From Malachius bipustulatus (taxonomy: Eukaryota > Arthropoda > Insecta > Coleoptera > Melyridae), in contig OU342637.1 of the NCBI GenBank assembly GCA_910589415.1, positions 23,411,162 through 23,475,161 on the forward strand: a stretch of 64,000 nucleotides of DNA, in the 5' to 3' direction. Under the pieces are notes generated by a model, which was not told where the DNA came from, did not search any database, and saw nothing but the letters and a program-made list of their open reading frames with translations. Positions 45,522-57,796 of this stretch are shown one piece after another. A program made the position numbers and the translations under genes. Positions within the stretch are counted from its first letter, which is position 1. Every line of letters begins with the position of its first letter.

Positions 45522-47997
45522 AATAAATTTCAATCATAAAATATTTTTCATACATAACCGATTTTATAATAATTTAATTGCCGTTGGCAACGCTTTCACG
45601 CAAACGAACTCAAAAGTAACGATATAGATGTGTGCAAGTAACTATAATCAAGCCCAAGGGCTCTAGAAATGAGTAGTCTTATTACTTTTTGCTCACAATA
45701 TCCAGTATACAAGCCCTGGTTGGGAGGAATTGTGCAGATATAGTTACTTAAAAGACCGCCACTATACCTATGTGATATATTTTCACCCCAGGCGCACCGG
45801 ATCCTCATCCCTAGTTCCTAGATTCGAGATAAGTCGCGGACGTGGGTAGGTTACTTTATTTTCCTTACACACATGTGCTTCTGATTTCGAAAGCCTCAAA
45901 AGACACGATCTAGCCTGCAACTTTCTGAGTGTTCCCCTAAGGGTCCAAGAGGAGATGCAGGAATGATACTCGTCTTAAAACAAAATCCCTGAAGAAATGT
46001 ATCAACGATTTGGCGCTCATGGTAAAAGGGAAAAATATTACATCGATAGCCATTTTCTGTATAATCCTCCAATAATGATTTTCCCGTCATTCGGTTGAAT
46101 TCTTTTTATAAATATACATTTTTAAAATGATTCATTATTTTTATACCTGAAATTAGTAAACAAACAAAAACAGTCCCCTCGCGGGTAATGTGTTTTCATG
46201 CCCTAGCCCTAATATTTTATTTCGCTTCTTGCATGTTTAATAATATTACCATCCACTGAATAATAAAATTGAAAATTTCCACTGTAAATCTGGGACTCCG
46301 TTATACTATAACAGGTAGGCATTATTTATTTATTTATTTCCTTCTGACAGATTTTATAAATATCTACGTAGTTGTGAAATTTATGTATTTTTCATTTGAT
46401 TTTATGTTGTCCCGCTATTCTGTGATAAATAATTTGATACCTGCATCATGGAGCTTGTGGTTTTATTAGTGTTTTAGATACGAGTTATTTTACGTTTCCA
46501 ACAGATTTTTAAGCCCAGAATTTAAACAGACAAGGGATGGTAACTAAAAATGATTCCTTTTCAATTATGCAATTTAAATTTGAAGGGACGATGTAGGACT
46601 CGTGTTTTCCACAAGATTCAATTAAGTTTGGTAAAATCGATCGTCTAGGAGATTTACCTGATTCTATTTTCAGAGCAGAAACATGCGCAAAAAAAGTCGT
46701 CAATATTGTGGTTTATACTTGGACGATATAAAATACGAGATATGGAATATAAAAAACTCTTAAATAAAAAAATCAATTAAGAGACTAAAGAACGATTTTT
46801 CAAACTCGAAACCAAGAAAAAAATCTTGCAGCAATTCAAGTCCAGACAAGAAAACATCAAAACGAAACAACACCGAAACGAGTTTCAGGGAAGAGAATTG
46901 TAATTAGGAAGAAATCGAGAATGCCCTGCAAAATCTCAATAACTGGAGGGTCTTGTGTTGTGGCAAAGTCCTCACTTTCGTTCTGAAACATTTGACAATA
47001 TTGGGTAGTCAAGAAATTGTCAAAAATGTCACTGTCCTTCTCCAGCAACGCTATAAAATGTAAAAATAATTTTGACGTCGAAAAAAAAGAAAGCATTTCT
47101 TGTGATTTTACCACCAATTCGACTTTTTGTCGCACAATTGTTTTTTTTTTTTTTTTTGAATTTTGGAAAAGTCTTTAGCGGGGTATGACAATCATGACAA
47201 AATTCATTTAATTAAAGAAGAAGAAGCTCGACCAAATCAAGTGTTTTAATTTCGTAAAGACTAGAATTCGTGGCATTGCACCAATTTACACCATTGACGC
47301 TGTTAATGGTTTCTTCTTAGTGGACTGTACCTTTGAAATGACTACGCAAGCAGTAATTGAAATATTACTTATTGTAAAATGTAAACAAATTGAATTGTAG
47401 GTGTATGTTTGACACCGACCACCTGCGTAATGCTGGTTTAGCTAGGGAAAACAACCCTTCACACATTGTTGCCAAACAGTGGCAAAAATATCGAACTTAA
47501 ACAATTTTAAATAAAATAACATTCTTGCCCTAACAGACGCAGTAACACCATTTACGAGTACACCAAACTCGATTCAAAATTTCACCATTCACCAAACACG
47601 CGGGCCTTGATTTTGACAATTAGTATATAGGCTATGAAAAATTAATTTTAATCTAAAATTAATTCAGTAGCTTTTATTAATCCTTGCATTGAATAATTAT
47701 CACAAATCATCGTGATACAAGTTAATCACTAAATCATAAATTCAATCATTTGTTTTTTTTTATTATTCAACAAAATCAAATTTTTTCGTAAACCGTCTAC
47801 CTAAAATATTGAAAAAAATCGTGCAATCCAATGATCAAAAATTATTTATATTGTAGATCGAATTACCTACCATTCGTTAGAAGATTAAAACTTGAAATTA
47901 TAAAAACACTTATTTCAGCCTGGTCGTATTTGACGGGCTTAGGTTTATGATTTGCCTTCGTATGATTATTTCAAAACGTTTCCAAACTTAACCCGCG
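45522..47997. other. Intronic sequence; one unexplained ORF
   Basis: ORF 46857-47135 (-) encodes 92 residues (QEMLSFFSTSKLFLHFIALL and onward) with no known domain. There is a run of T at 47140-47156 and a (TTTA)4 tract near 46322. No element ends recognised. Confidence 0.4.
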
Positions 47998-48001
47998 AGT
48001 G

Positions 48002-49789
48002 GTCGCGCCTCTCCGTGAAACGCGAGTGGTCGCGCGTTAGCGTTTTGCTAACATTAAAAAATTTGACTATACCGAGTGACAAGTTTCAAAGCAGAACATA
48101 GGCGAATAGCATTGGAAATCACATATTTGCAGTTTATTTCTCACCACTTTTATCTATAAGAACGGTAATGGTGTCTATCGAAAGAGAATTGTTTTCTGAG
48201 CATGCTGATACCAAATACTTAAACAGTTTTTTTATCATCCCAGAAGAACTTAAACATTTTCAAAATTAAAAGATGAGCAGCCATGACATGCTAAATTCGG
48301 ATAAATTTTTGGCTGTCAAAGCAAATATTTTCAATTATTTAATTTATTTCAATTCTGATTGAACATCACTAAACAATTACGAAAATCCTCATTCACCATC
48401 GTTTTGTTTTACCAAAAATTGACTATGAAAAATAAACACGTAAAATAATTGAACTAAAACAGATTCAAGTACCTACAACAAATATTCAAATAGTCCTTCA
48501 TTTTGAAATCAATATTCCCACCCTTTTATAAATTGTGCTTCGGACTCGTCGTCCGAGTTGTTGGCTATTAACGAGTGAACATTCAGCAATGAATAGCTCT
48601 GTAAATTTTGTTTTTGGTAATCCCAAGATCCCAAGAAAAGTCACAACAAGGATGAGCTGCTAAATCGGGAGATCTGGCCGGCCAGTTAGTACCACGGCGA
48701 TAAACACGCATTAGAATAGCCATTATTAGTATTATTATTCATTGACAATCTTTGCAGGGAAACGTGTATCAGTAATTAAAAATATTTGTTTTGACGGTAA
48801 CAAAATTATTCGAACTAGGCATGTCATGGCCGCTCACAATTTTAATTTTGAAAATGTTTAAGTTCTTCTCGGATGATAAAAAAACTGTTAATTATTAAGT
48901 ATTTGGTATCAGCGTGCTCAGAAAATAATTATATTTCGATAGACACCATTACCGTTCTTGTAGATAAAAGTGGTGAGAAATAAACTGCAAATATGTGATT
49001 TCCCATGCTATTCGCCTATGTTCTGCTTTGAAACTTGTCACACGGTATAGAAACCTATTACATTGAAATGGGTTAACAACAAATATTTTATCATATTAAT
49101 ATAATGTAAGTATTTTCATTATTCATCACAAAAATTTTTGAAAAATCAGAAAATTAAAGTAAAGTAAATCACTGAAAAATATTTTGTACCTATAGCATTA
49201 TATGTTTGTGAAAATCCATTCGAAAATGTGTGCGGGTAAGGGAAAAAAAGATAAAGCCTAAAAAAAAATATATTTAAACTGATGCTTAATATGTATTCAA
49301 GTAGAAGTACAATAATAAAAAAAAAAAACACTATGAAGACATTGATTCTGGATATTCTGAACAGACATGGCAAATACATTTACTATGCTCGTTGCATATT
49401 CGTTTTCACATTTATAACATAGTTTTTGAGTTTTACGATTTTTCCCTTTACTCATTGTAGGTAACAATAATAAAAAATGTTAAAAAATAACAAAATTTTT
49501 ATATTCGCAATGAGTCGCGTCGTTAGTAAAATGCTAACACTCACAATGATTTCGCATACACCGTTAGTCGCACAGTGAGGAAAATTCTAACACTGTCTGC
49601 GCGCCCTTCACAGATGACCTGCTACAGGAATACAAAACTTTTCAATGATTTTAGGTAACTACCCCCTAGTAGAGACATATAAACGAGACTAGCTAAAAGA
49701 TGAAAATTATATCTGGCATGGTTGTCATGTAGTGCCAACTTTCACAAAAATGTTAGCAAAATGCTCATATAAGGGCGACTACTCGCGGG
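48002..49789. mobile_element. piggyBac-like non-autonomous element with TTAA duplication
   Basis: TTAA (47998-48001 and 49790-49793) flanks CCCGCGAGTGGTCGC at the left and, in inverted form, CCCGCGAGTAGTCGC at the right. A TTAA target plus CCC-starting termini is the piggyBac signature. Subterminal repeats of the type GTTAGCGTTTTGCTAAC occur near 48038, 49513 and 49752. Most of the interior is a palindrome (arms about 48066-48270 and 48838-49050), perhaps a separate foldback captured inside. No full transposase is present. Confidence 0.8.
49331..49455 (-). pseudogene. Possible piggyBac transposase C-terminal Cys-rich remnant
   Basis: Minus-strand frames read MSKGKNRKTQKLCYKCENEY and, after a one-frame shift, SKCICHVCSEYPES followed by a stop. 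A C-x2-C, then C-x-C-x2-C arrangement near the end of a piggyBac-type element recalls the cysteine-rich C-terminal domain of these transposases. The segment is short and frame-shifted, so this could be coincidental. Confidence 0.3.
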
Positions 49790-49855
49790 TTAATAAAGTG
49801 AGTAGGAAACGCGTGGTATTTTTATAAATCGTGGTATAAATCGATTACAAAAATA

Positions 49856-50954
49856 TACAGGGTGTTTCAAATAAGAACCGACAGAGCAGGGACGTGTAGC
49901 AGAACGTAAAATTATGATTTTAAGCAACTTACCTCTATACTAAGTTGCACCCCTGAGAAGTTATAGGTGTTTCAAGTTTCGAATGTAATCAATATCTTAG
50001 TTATACTTGACTTTAGGAAAAACAAATTTATTACCTACACGTATGAGGGTACCAATAATAGCAATCATCGACCTTAAGTAGAATTAAAATGTAGCATTTT
50101 AAAGGGTTGATAGAGATGATGCACCCTTAAAATGATACTTTTTTAGCTTCTTGGCCGATTTGTTAAATTATTACTTTATTTTATGGCAAATTAAATTCTC
50201 CAATTACTTATTATTTTTCAGAAAACTTTGTTGTTTTCAACAAAACCCCGAAAAAAAAGGTTGTGTATTTAAAATTATCGAAAATTCATAATTTGACGTC
50301 AAATGTCAAACTTGACGACCAGAAAGAAAAGTTGAAAACGACAAACGTTTTTGAAAAATAGCAATTAGGAGAAAAAAGATTGAGAATTAATTCCAAGGAA
50401 ATAAAGTAATAATTTCTTAGTTTTCTTACATTTGTCTCTTCTTATTGTTAAAAAAACTTTTTCGTTGTGAACTTTTTTTTACTGATCGTCAAGTTTGACA
50501 TTTAATTTGAAAGCCAACTTTTGAATTTTCGATGAATTTAAAAACACAACTGCAATAGGTACTTTTTATTGGTTTTCTGGGTTTTTGTTGAAACGACAAA
50601 GTTTTTTGAAAAATAATAAGAAAAATAAAAGTTTGAGAATTGAATTCCCCATAAAATAAAGTAACAAATTCTCGAATCGGCCGACAGGCTACAAAATTAT
50701 GAATAATCTCATGGTGCATCATCCTTTTCAAATGCTACAATTTAACTCACAACGTATACCAAATTAGGTTTTTTCTAAGTTTAAGTACGTATAACTGAAA
50801 TATTGTTTCTTTTCTGAAATTTGAAACTCCCGTTTCAAGACTTTCAAGAATTTCAACTTAGTATAGAGACAAGTTGCGTTAAATCACCATATATTGGGTT
50901 TCCCTATAATACACGCCCCTGCTCTGCGTCGGTTCTTATGCGAAGCAGCCTGTA
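49856..50954. mobile_element. Foldback element, family I (about 1.1 kb)
   Basis: Starts TACAGGGTGTTTCAAATAAG; the right end near 50925-50954 returns GTCGGTTCTTATGCGAAGCA, then CCTGTA. Arms (49870-50300 and 50480-50940) are diverged inverted copies: GGGTTGATAGAGATGATGCA against TCTCATGGTGCATCATCC. Arms are less alike than in families A or F, so this copy looks older. ORF 50489-50731 is arm sequence. Confidence 0.75.
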
Positions 50955-51304
50955 TATTTGAATTTAAGTTACTGGGGAGGGAGTAAGGGCTTCGGTTAAG
51001 AGTTTTAGACTCGCTTTAGGCTCATATTTTCCTTTGATATTATGTTTACGTTAACTCAAAGTTTTACTCAATTTTTCGAAGTAATAGTGTGGAACGATTC
51101 GGCTATCAGGTGCCGAGTGACGATGCATGAGCACAAATTCCAAACGATATAAGTAAACGATTATTTCTTTCATAAGAAAATATTTCAAATAAAAATTGTA
51201 GGCAATTTTTTGCGCGACAACTTTTCTATGACAATAATTTTTATGATTGCGTTGAAAGAAAAGAGAAATCCTACAAAAAAAAACCTTTTCATCCACCTTA
51301 TCCA

Positions 51305-51830
51305 TCTCAAGATAGAGAAAAACGGCTTACGTGTCCCTATTTTAACTTTTTATGTACTGTCCTATGGTATAGAAACATTTGTACTTTCTATTTTTTTTTA
51401 TTTGGCAACGCGTGGAGAAATCTCAGATTTCTACATTATAGGATAGTACATGAAAAGTTAAAATAGGGACATGTAAGTCGTTTCTCTCTATCTTGAGACG
51501 TTTTCGTTGTACAGGGTCTTGAACTTGAACAAAAATGACGACTTTCACTTGTTTGTATATAACTTACAAACTTCTAAATTTAAACACCAACTGTAAAAGC
51601 CAATCTCATTTTTCCTTCTCAAATAATCTAAAAATGCAATAACATGCAATTCCATTAAAAAAAAAAAACATAACTTTGATATGCCACTGTCAGATGGGAC
51701 ACTCTGTATACTCCAAAATAATTTTAAATTATGGCCATTGTTTTCCTGTACTTGGATTTGCAAATTTTTTTTGGAAGAAATCAATCGTTTGGCCTACAGA
51801 GACCGCTTCGAATGAGGTGGCACACCCTTA
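51305..51830. mobile_element. Truncated foldback, family D/J
   Basis: 51305-51500 is an inverted pair around the shared core (ACGTGTCCCTATTTTAACTT against AAGTTAAAATAGGGACATG). The sequence then follows one arm of element D, through ACTCCAAAATAATTTTAAAT and GGCCTACAGAGACCGCTTCG, to a decayed end, GGCACACCCTTA. The other arm is missing beyond the core. Confidence 0.75.
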
Positions 51831-53420
51831 TTAAAGAACCAGAATGTGGTACAAAAAAATGTTTCGAATAGAAGTTGTTTCGGATAATGAGATATTTTTT
51901 TTTAATTACTTTCAAAATGGCTGACATTTTATATACAGTGTTGTGACTCAAAGTTACCTTTTTTAAATACGAAGGCTTTTATATTATATATTTTTAAATT
52001 TTCTAAAACTAATGAAAAATACAAATAATACAATAACATAGTTATGTCGTATGGGTCTTCAACCTCCTGTTTCGAATTTATGAGGTCTTTTCAGCAAAAG
52101 ATAGCTCAAGTTTGAAGCACCATGTAAAGGCTGCTATTTGACTTTTTTTAAGACCGTTTTTACCAAATGATTCTTATATTTCTCTTCTTTATTTTTTTTC
52201 GTGCATAAAAATGTAAAATTTCCAATCACAAAGCAGTGTTGCCACCTTTTGCAAAGTGCTGATTTTCTTCATTTTTTCAATAGGCAGGCTCTATATTGCA
52301 TGACCTCAATCAAAAGTACTTCAAAAAAATACTTAAAAAGATGACTTCAATGATATATGTCAACAACCTAGCGCTGGATTAATTTTTTTAATCAACTGTT
52401 TTGAAAAGAAATATAACGAAATGATCTGTTTGAATTTTCCTGTGGATGAATTAAAACTAAAGGCACTATATTGAAGAGAGATATCCTATTCTCTCTTAGA
52501 TTGCCATCAATCGAAGAGAGAGGGAAGATTAGCATCAGTACTCTTTGTAATAATTTTATATCAAGGTATTCTACCCAATAAGAGGTTGATGGTCTAACAC
52601 TAAGATTTAAGATTCCTACATTCTACCCTAACGAGGGCAAACACTGATCTTCACCAATGAATTGCAAAATGAAAATCAAAATATACTGGCCTAAAAGAGA
52701 TGCTTCAGAGAAGGAAATTTGGAGAAAGAAAATTAACGGCTCTGGTAACAGAAACTAAAGCGACTTATAATCATGAAGACAAACACGACAGTTATAAAGA
52801 AGAAAAATACCAAAAAAATATCAATAAAGTACACAAAAACGGAACCTTAAAGTAAGGACGTTACTAAAAGCAAAGCAAAGTAATTTGGCTGCTGAAACGA
52901 GCGAATAAGGGTTCACGTTTGAAATAGATGAAGGTCCACATGTAGAGCGTAACGAAGAGATCACTCTTAATTATAAACTAATTGAATGCGTGCCAGTCTA
53001 TATTAGTTCCTGCGTGAATACTAGTATTTTCCATCGTAATTATTATACCATCAGTGGATACGAAATTAGAATTGGAACTCAATTTACCTATTCTCTCTAA
53101 TAATGAATACTTGATTTAAATGCATGCTGGATTGATAACCTACTGCAAGTCAATGATATAATCCTATCGAACCGCTACGATTCTTTTATCTCGGAGACTT
53201 ATGAGAAATTTTATTTCAGGTATTTTTTATGGTCCTGAAAAGGATACTTACAGCGTCGTAAATTCAAAATATGTCAGATAGCTGTTTCAACGATTTCGAG
53301 ATTCTCATTTTTTGGTTTATTACGTTCTTTTATGTAACATAAAATAACTGATTCGATCGTTTAGTGTAAGAGATAAAATTTATGATTGCAGGGCAAGTAT
53401 TGATTTCATCTTCAACTTAC
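51831..53420. other. Intronic sequence without recognised feature
   Basis: Separates the last foldback from the Ig2 exon. Purine-rich around 52500-52870, with no ORF. Confidence 0.45.
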
Positions 53421-53549
53421 AGTTTATGTTCAAGGTGACTCTCTTGCTGACAGCCGGAGGGACGTCGTTGGACGCAATGCATAAGTACGATCCCATTTGT
53501 CTTCTTTGAACTCGAAACATCCTCAATGTTGGTCCTGAGAACGTGTCGA
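53421..53549 (-). CDS. DIP/lachesin-like exon: second half of Ig domain 2
   Basis: A 129-nt exon between a TTTCAG acceptor and a GTAAGT donor, phase 1 at both ends. It joins exactly to the previous exon: G plus TC makes Val. The translation contains the F-strand motif MGSYLCIASNDVPP followed by AVSKRVTLNIN, nearly invariant in insect DIP and lachesin proteins, where the tyrosine corner and Cys close the second Ig fold. The exon ends with a T that is completed by TT of the next exon to give Phe. It is separated from the next exon by a 41-kb intron filled with transposable elements. Confidence 0.92.
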
Positions 53550-55526
53550 CTGAAATGAAAGGAACAATCGTTTATCACCAAGTCACCATGTGTGAAATTT
53601 TCAGACGTTTTTTCTCTCCAAGGAGAGTAAGGTATTCTTGTAATATTAATGAATGACGAATGGCAGATGACAGATGAACGACAAGTAAATAGAGTTGTGT
53701 ATTCATAAATCATGATACGGCAAAATGTAATAAGGGAGTCAGTCTTGAGATTTAATTAAAAAAGGGCTGCTACATTAAAATGAATATTAAATTAGAATCG
53801 CTTTTAAAACGAAATATCTACCTTGAGTTTGTTAACAGAATGAAATTCTGAAAAGTTGCTGAGTCGTATCGCTTGCATATTGAAGGGTCGTTCAGAGCAG
53901 GTATCGATTCCGCATGAGAAACAATTTGTTATAATTTAATCCGAGCTCTAAACCTTTCATCGAATTTCGAGTAGGAGCATGCATTAGAAAGATGGAATCA
54001 CCCATATGGGAAGCATATCTGAATACAATTCAGAAAATCACCTCCATTACATTATTAAACATCTGCGCATCCGTCGTAAAGTGGATTTCCGCATAGGTAC
54101 TATGTGCATTATTCCTTTCCTTTACAGTGTTTTGCATAAGTAAACTTGAAATATATGCAATATTTATGACAACATAGAGCAAATTCCGGTTATCGCGCTC
54201 GCGCACCACCTAAGTGCATTACATGGAGGGTGTTTAGTACACAGACTGTAGCAGATGAAAGTGGTTTTTCATAAATAATGCACATTTCTGAGTGTGTCTC
54301 AACTTAACTACATATTATAATTCTCAGCTACGCTACCGCCTGCTGCACGTGTATAATGCCATAACTGTCACATACCGTCCTTATCTATATTTCTGCAGGT
54401 TTATACTTGCGAACTTTTCAGAAGATGATGAAACGCATATTGTTATTTTTATAGAGGAGATTTTTTTTATCTGAACAAAGCTGTTTCAAATAGAAAACTA
54501 ACCAGAAATTGTAGATGGATTAGCGGATGGATTCTTCGCGTGCAGCAAAATATTATCTCATCGCTTAGACTGTTCTTTGCGTAATTACGAAAAGCTATTA
54601 GAAGATTAGTACGAAGTATTTATACAGGGTGTTACTTTGCCAGGAAGGTCTTTCGGCGCTCTGTCAAATAGAGTAATCAAAAAAGTTTGTTGAAGTTGAT
54701 TTCAAGGCAATTAATCCCCAGTTAAACGATTTTTCAAATATATCCTCGATGTCGACTTTTGTCAGTCAGATAATGACGAGTGTTCGAAAATTATGCCACG
54801 AATCACATCAGCAAACAGGAAACAAGTTATTATTAGAATTCAAATACACATCACTGCATTAAAACCCATAAATTTTCAATTACACTCGTCGCGACAGAGC
54901 TGCCGTAATGGAATCAATTTCATGGCATACGTGCATTAATCTTTCATCCACCAAAGACTAAAATATTCAGTATATCAATCGAGCTTATTGGAAATTGCAA
55001 TTAAGTTTACCTGAGGTAGGAGTAGTACTAACCATTTCAGTACTAGCTCAGAAACTAATGACACCACTCCAAGCTTGGATTTCCCCCAGCTAGTGCTCAG
55101 TTAACTGCGATTGCTCTTGAATCATTTCAACGGATATTCACCGTGCTTTCCTTACAATGAAATGGAGGAACTCATCACTGACCTATTTCTGCAGCACAAT
55201 ACCTTGTCAGGCTCTTTATTCTTGTACCGTAAAATCTGTTATTTTTCATTTAATGGAACGACTTTCAGAGTAGTGGACAATAAAATATTCAGAAGATGAT
55301 ACGACTATGATTAAAAAAAGACATTGCTGCTAGCTTTAATAACAATTCCTTGAAATTAGAAATTTTTAAAACGTAAAAACATAATGGCTCCCCTAGTCTG
55401 ATGAGAGTCTGGTTAGCATAGTCACGATTTTGTCTTTTCTCAATGACCCAAAGAGAATTATTATTTTAATTGCTTTATGAGCTACATAATCCAATCGTGT
55501 CCTGAAATTCTCTTAGAACATCTGGC

Positions 55527-55934
55527 TATAGTAGGATTAACTTTAAAAAGTCAGATGTGACGTTACACTAACCGTCCGAATTAATATTTTTAATTTCATA
55601 AGAAAATGTCAAACAGTTAATTGTCAAGTTGTGAACGAGCGTAAATTATTGAAGGAAATCATTCAAATATGAATTGAACCGCTTACGTCAGTTTGAGAGC
55701 CACTGACAACTACATAAAATTTATTCACGTAATGACATTCTATCCTCTGTGTTGTGCATTTAATTCTCATTCAAAACCAATGTTGACGTATACTTATTTA
55801 TGCGGGATGGAGTGTTTAGACAAACTGGACGGTTACTATAAAAACCACGTATATGAAACAAAATAAATCGAACTATCAAATGGAGGTGTATTCTTAATCG
55901 ATACGTATGACTTTTTAGACTTTATTGGACTATA
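55527..55934 (-). mobile_element. MITE copy 2 (408 bp, TATAGT ends)
   Basis: Reverse-orientation partner of 467-874, with exactly the same length and only scattered differences by eye. It lies in the intron between the two Ig2 exons. Flanking sequences of the two copies are unrelated, so this is dispersed mobile DNA rather than a segmental duplication. Confidence 0.8.
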
Positions 55935-56548
55935 CTGTGTGTAATTTTCTCTTGGTGTGCGGCAGAAAGTAGTTTGACCATTTAGTGGATAATTGATCAA
56001 CCGGGTATTGTGTAGGTAGTCCTGGAAATGATGCAAGGTTTCTTTGTTGTTAGGTGGATCGAAACCAAAGGTTAGTTCTTGTTTATTAATACAGTGATTA
56101 ATTTAAGAATTTTCTGTTAAGGTTTTGAAAAGTAAATTTATTACCGGCGTTCGAAAATTAAAAAATTCGTTCTGGTTTAATTTTTTGTATTAGTAGGTAG
56201 AGGTACTCCATTTCATTTTCTCCCTTATTTGACACTTAGAGAAATTTAAAAAAGCAATCGAAACGTTGGAGGTCCCCAAGGTAGACTAGAAACTGATACA
56301 CAGACAAGGCACCTCCAGTAATGGGGTATAGACAAGGCAACATAAAGTCGAAGATTGTGAGAACTGCTGGTATCATTTCATCACATCCCCGATGAACACG
56401 GACAAAGCATAAGTACGCAGTGTCTTACTAACGGATTGTCCTATAATTACTTGATCATCTGCGAAGCCAGTTAAAATGGTATCAAGTTATATCCATATTC
56501 ATTTCAGAACGAAGAATCGCATATTCTATTGTTGTGATCAATTGCTTA

Positions 56549-57796
56549 TACAGGGTGTCCCTGAATTGGTGTTACAAACTTAAAGGGGAGATAGTACGTC
56601 CAAAAAAATTCAAAAATTTTTTTTTAAACATACCCTTTAAAATGCACCGTTTTTGAGATACAGGGTGTTTAAGTTGAAAAAATTAATTCGTTTTTTGCCG
56701 ATAACTTGGGAACCGCTTGTCGCACGGATACCAGCTTTTGTACAAATAGGAACCTTAAAAAAATAATAATTTCTAATGCGAAATGATTGGCTTTGCATAA
56801 AGCAGTGGCGGAGATTTTGGGGTTGACAAGGTTTTTTCGCCCCTATTTTCTACGCCACTGGGAAGATAGCTGCTTTGGAAACATTTTATAAAATTTTGGA
56901 GTTTTTTACGCAAAAAATTATTCTTTGTAATTTTTTTGTGAAACTAACCATTTTTGAAAAAAAGGGCATTTTATGATCAAAAAATTAAACTCAAAGACAC
57001 AAAATTTTGATGAATTGGAAAACCATTGACACCATAACGAAAGATAAATTGAATTTTAATGATTGTTATTAACAAGATTCAATTTAACAAAACTCTAAGT
57101 ATTAACAATTAAAAAAATTTTAACTTTTTTTTTAACAAAGGTTTTTTTGCCCCTATTTTCTACGCCACTGGGAAGATAGCTGCTTTGGAAACATTTTATA
57201 AAATTTTGGAGTTTTTTACGCAAAAAATTATTCTTTGTTAAAAAAAAAAGTTTTTTTCATTGAATCTTGTTAATAACAATCATTAAAATTCAATTTATCT
57301 TTCGTTATGGTGTCAATGGTTTTCCAATTCATTAAAATTTTGTGTCTTTGAGTTTAATTTTTTGATCATAAAAATAATGCCCTTTTTTTTCAAAAATGGT
57401 TAGTTTCACAAAAAATTACAAAGAATAATTTTTTGCGTAAAAAACTCCAAAATTTTATAAAATGTTTCCAAAGCAGCTATCTTCCCAGTTGCGTAGAAAA
57501 AAGGGGCGAAAAAACCTTGTCAACCCCAAAATCTCCCCCACTGCTTTATGCAAAGCCAATCATTTCGCATTAGAAATTATTACTTTTTTTGAGGTTCCTA
57601 TTTGTACAAAAGCTGGTATCCGTGCGACAAGCGGTTCCCAAGTTATCCGCAAAAAAACGAATTAATTTTTTCAACTTAAACACCCTGTATCTCAAAAACG
57701 GTGCATTTTAAAGGGTATGTTTAAAAAAAAATTGAATTTTTTTGGACGTACTATCCCCCCTTAAAGTTTGTAACACCAATTCAGGGACACCCTGTA
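56549..57796. mobile_element. Foldback element, family K (about 1.25 kb)
   Basis: Starts TACAGGGTGTCCCTGAATTG and ends TTCAGGGACACCCTGTA. Arms of more than 550 bp mirror each other (GCTTGTCGCACGGATACCAG against GTGCGACAAGCGGTTCCC; AAGATAGCTGCTTTGGAAAC appears in direct and inverted form). A block of about 90 bp (CCCCTATTTTCTACGCCACT) also occurs twice in direct orientation at 56838 and 57150. No coding capacity. Confidence 0.85.

Noticed and set aside
53417..53713. 98-residue minus-strand ORF overlapping the Ig2 exon
   Set aside because: It uses another frame. The frame giving YLCIASNDVPP with proper splice sites is the real one.
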